This document shows, in pieces, positions 61,269-64,000 of a stretch of 64,000 nt of DNA. The notes under the pieces were generated by a model. That model was given only the letters and a program-made list of their open reading frames with translations. It searched no databases and was not told the origin of the DNA. Made by a program: the position numbers and the translations under genes. The stretch spans positions 62,001 to 126,000 of the forward strand of contig JAFWVY010000023.1 of the NCBI GenBank assembly GCA_017523725.1, in the 5' to 3' direction. The first letter of the stretch is position 1, and each line of letters begins with the position of its first letter. This DNA comes from Bacteroidales bacterium. GTDB taxonomy: Bacteria > Bacteroidota > Bacteroidia > Bacteroidales > UBA4181.

Positions 61269-64000
61269 ATGAAGAAAATCCTTGTGGTCGCCATCCTGCT
61301 CACGATGGCGACATCCTGCGCCAAAGTGGAAATCTCCACTCCGGAAAGTCTGAGCATAGCCGGCTCCTGGCAGGTCAGCCTGGACAGCCTGGCCACTTTC
61401 CAGCCGATACAGTTGCCTGGTACGACCGATGATGCGGGCCTCGGTGAACCGAATACGCTGCAGCCCGCGTTGCAACTCCCGCAGCTGCAGAGTCTGCGGC
61501 GCAAACATTCCTTCATAGGCTATGCGTTCTACAAACGCACCGTGGACATCCCGGAAAGCATGGCCGGACAGCCGCTCAAACTGAAGCTGGAGCGGGTGCT
61601 GTGGCAGAGTTCGGTGTGGATCGACGGCGTGCAGCTGGAAGGCGCGGAGGAAAGCCTGGTCTCGGCGCACCGTTACATGGTGCCGCAGGGACTTTCGGCC
61701 GGCCCGCACGAGATAGTGCTGCGCATAGACAACCGCAAACGCTATGACATTTCGCGCAACGAACTGGCGCATGCCTACACCAACGATACGCAGATAAAAT
61801 GGAACGGTGTGCTCGGCGAGATGTCGCTGACGGTGGTCCGTCCGGTGGAGATTGCCCGGGTGGATGTCTATCCGTCGGTCAGGAAACACAGCGTGGAAGT
61901 CGTGACGACCTTGGTGCGCCACGGCGATGCGGACAAGGCATCGGTGACGGTGCTTACAGACTTGGGCGGCCGTTCGAAACGGCAGGCGGCGCTGGCCGGC
62001 GACACCACCGTGGTGCGTTCGGTCTGCCGTCTGGGCGGCCGTGCCGCACTCTGGGACGAGTTCAATCCGGACCTGCATCAGGTTACCGTAGTCTGCGGTG
62101 ATGACAGCCGGACGGTGCAGTTCGGTCTGCGCGAAATTACCACCGAAGGTACCCATATCAAAGTCAACGGCCGGACGGTCTTCATGCGGGGTACGCTGGA
62201 CTGCTGCATTTTCCCGCTGACAGGCACGCCGCCGACCGATGAGGCTGGTTGGGAAAAAGTCTTCACCACGGTCAAGGACTGGGGACTCAACCATGTGCGT
62301 TTCCACTCGTGGTGCCCACCCGACGCGGCGTTCCGCGTGGCCGACCGCATGGGCATCTATCTGCAGCCCGAACTGCCGATATGGTCCAGTGCGACGGTTT
62401 ATCCGGCAGTGCAGGCCTTCCTGATGGCCGAAACCGACCGCATTCTCGAGGACTACGGCAACCATCCGTCGTTCTGCATGCTCAGCGGCGGCAACGAACT
62501 TGACCGAGGTTACGAATACCTCAACGAGTGGCTGCGCTATCTCAAGCAGACCGATCCGCGTCATATCTACACCAACGCCACCTATTCGATGGGCGGCGAC
62601 CACAAGGGTTCACCGGAACCTGAGGATCAGTATTTCATCGCCTCGCGGAGTAAGCTCGGACAGGTGCGCGGACAGGATTATCTGAATGCCGAAGTGCCTG
62701 ATTTTACGCATGATTACAGCCGAACGGCCATCGACCAGGGCGTGCCGATGATTTCGCATGAAGTAGGCCAGTATTCGGTCTATCCCGATATCAGGGAAAT
62801 CGACTAATACACCGGTGTGCTCGAACCGCTCAATTTCATTTCCGTGCGGGAATCGCTCCGCGAAAAAGGCTATCTGGACAAGGCGGAGGACTATACCATG
62901 GCATCCGGCCGGCTGGCAGCCATCCTGTACAAGGAAGAGATTGAACGCGCTTTGAAGACCCCCGGTCTGAGCGGATTCCAGCTGCTTGGTCTGCAAGACT
63001 TCCCGGGTCAGGCTACGGCGCTCGTCGGACTGGTGAATTCGTTCTGGGAGAACAAGGGCCTCGTGACGGAGGCTTGGTTCCGCCAGGCATGTGCCCCGGT
63101 GACGCCGCTGGTGCGTTACCGCAAGGCTTGCTGGACTTCCGATGAGACCTTCACGGCCCGCGTCGAAGTGGCGAATTACTGGTCGGACAACCTTTCCGGA
63201 AAGGTGCAGTGGTCGCTTGAAAACGGTGACCAGGTCATCGGCAGCGGTACGCTGTCGGCTTCGCTGCCTACGGGCTGCACGACAGCACTGCAGGACAGCA
63301 TCCAGGTGGATCTTTCCCCGCTGTCCGAAGCCGCGGAGTTGACACTCCGTGTGTCGCTTGAGGGCACGGAATGGTCCAACAGCTGGAACGTGTGGGTCTA
63401 TCCTGCTGCGTATCAGCCGGACTTCGGCAGTGTCGTGGCGGCGAAAACGTACGATGAGGCCGTGGCACAGCTGAAGGAGGGCAAGACGGTGCTGCTGTCG
63501 CCCGATCCCGCGCTTCTGGCTGGCGAGCAGGGCAAGTTCGTGCCGGTGTTCTGGAGCCCCGTGTTCTTCCCGGGCGAGGCCGGCACCATGGGCGTGCTCT
63601 GTGACCCGTCGCATCCGGCCCTGGCCGGCTTCCCGACCGAAATGCACAGCAATTGGCAATGGTGGACGCTGACCAAGCATTCCCGGGCGCTCAACCTCGA
63701 CCCGCTGCCGCAGGTCGGTTCCATCATAGAAGCGGTTGACAATTTCGTGCGGAACCGCCGGCTGTCCTATCTGTTCGAAGCACAGTGCGGCAACGGCCGT
63801 CTGGTGGTGAGTGCCATGGACCTGCTCGGTGAGCAGGATGCCGGCAATCCGGAAGTGAAACAGCTGCTCGGCAGTGTGCTGGCGTACATGAATTCGGATG
63901 CCTTCCATCCGGCTGGCATCATCGGCGAGGCCGATCTGAAGTCCTTCTTCCGTCAGGAAACACCGCGGATGTTCCCCATGTTCATGCGGAACTGGCCAGT
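61269..64000 (+). pseudogene. GH2-family glycosidase lipoprotein interrupted by in-frame TAA
   Basis: Starts at 61269 (MKKILVVAILLTMATSC, lipoprotein Cys at 17). A sugar-binding domain (HSFIGYAFYKRTVDIPE) is followed by an Ig-like domain and the TIM barrel with GGNELDRGYEYL (acid/base E410) and MISHEVGQYSVYP (nucleophile E498). TAA at 62805-62807 stops at codon 513. The same frame continues without another stop through YTGVLEPLNF, MASGRLAAILYKEEIE and LQDFPGQATALVGLV to the window end at 64000. The usual residue at this position is Lys or Gln (AAA/CAA), so a single change makes the stop. This is a nonsense mutant or a sequence error. The 512-residue product contains both catalytic Glu but lacks the C-terminal domains. 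Confidence 0.88.

Noticed and set aside
62805-62807. Stop codon recoding at the GH2 TAA
   Set aside because: TAA is not a known recoding codon for Sec or Pyl, and no recoding element is seen.

Overview
The window is a GC-rich stretch of a Bacteroidota chromosome, most likely a Bacteroidales gut lineage close to Rikenellaceae (Alistipes-like). The phylum call rests on a complete gliding/type IX secretion core (PorP/SprF, GldK, GldL, GldM, GldN), Bacteroidota-type -7 promoter boxes (TAnnTTTG) upstream of many genes, weak Shine-Dalgarno sequences, families found mainly in this phylum (DUF4301, DUF5686, DUF4954-like, DUF2764) and a bacterial V/A-type ATPase operon. The family-level placement is inference. 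Gene density is high. I see no insertion sequence, prophage, CRISPR array or rRNA operon; this is mostly core chromosome.

Layout. 1-537 (-) is the 5' part of a class A penicillin-binding protein. 889-10278 (+) is topA, a degenerate arginase-fold gene, the T9SS genes and a SUI1/YciH factor, closely spaced. 10319-10927 is a small secreted protein. 10994-14049 (-) carries mrp, a heptose kinase and trpS. 14155-18760 (+) carries rbfA, a methyltransferase, a LolC/E-type permease, a chimeric DUF4954-like protein and rsmI, followed by a porin. 20152-25278 (-) carries a polysaccharide deacetylase, tRNA-Val, recN, a glucosaminidase-LysM protein, an RluA-type synthase and panB. 25339-29333 (-) is purD, a polytopic membrane protein and an alkaline-phosphatase-fold protein that has lost its active site. 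29516-32508 (+) pairs DUF4301 with a rhamnulokinase-like kinase. 32594-35113 is a DUF5686 protein, followed by carB and tRNA-Cys on the minus strand. 38702-53424 (+) contains a GH28 enzyme, pstSCAB, cysD-cysN-cysH, a membrane-tethered AraC-type regulator, aromatic biosynthesis (DAHP synthase/chorismate mutase, aroD, aroC) and a large MG2-domain secreted protein. 53507-61001 (-) is the V/A-ATPase operon (E, DUF2764, A, B, D, I, K). 61269-64000 (+) is a GH2 glycosidase interrupted by an in-frame TAA.

How the genes work together. The T9SS block builds the outer-membrane secretion machine. pstSCAB takes up phosphate. cysDNH activates sulfate to APS and reduces it to sulfite directly. The aro genes feed chorismate and prephenate. 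The V/A-ATPase K subunit carries a Na+-binding signature. The most unusual items are two pseudoenzymes in otherwise conserved settings (arginase fold at 3216-4352, alkaline phosphatase fold at 25339-26988), a DUF4301 plus sugar kinase pair that could be an uncharacterised sugar-activation module, interleaved inverted repeats before pstS that could fold as a pseudoknot, interlocked divergent promoters between trpS and rbfA, and the nonsense-interrupted GH2 gene behind a leader with mutually exclusive hairpins.
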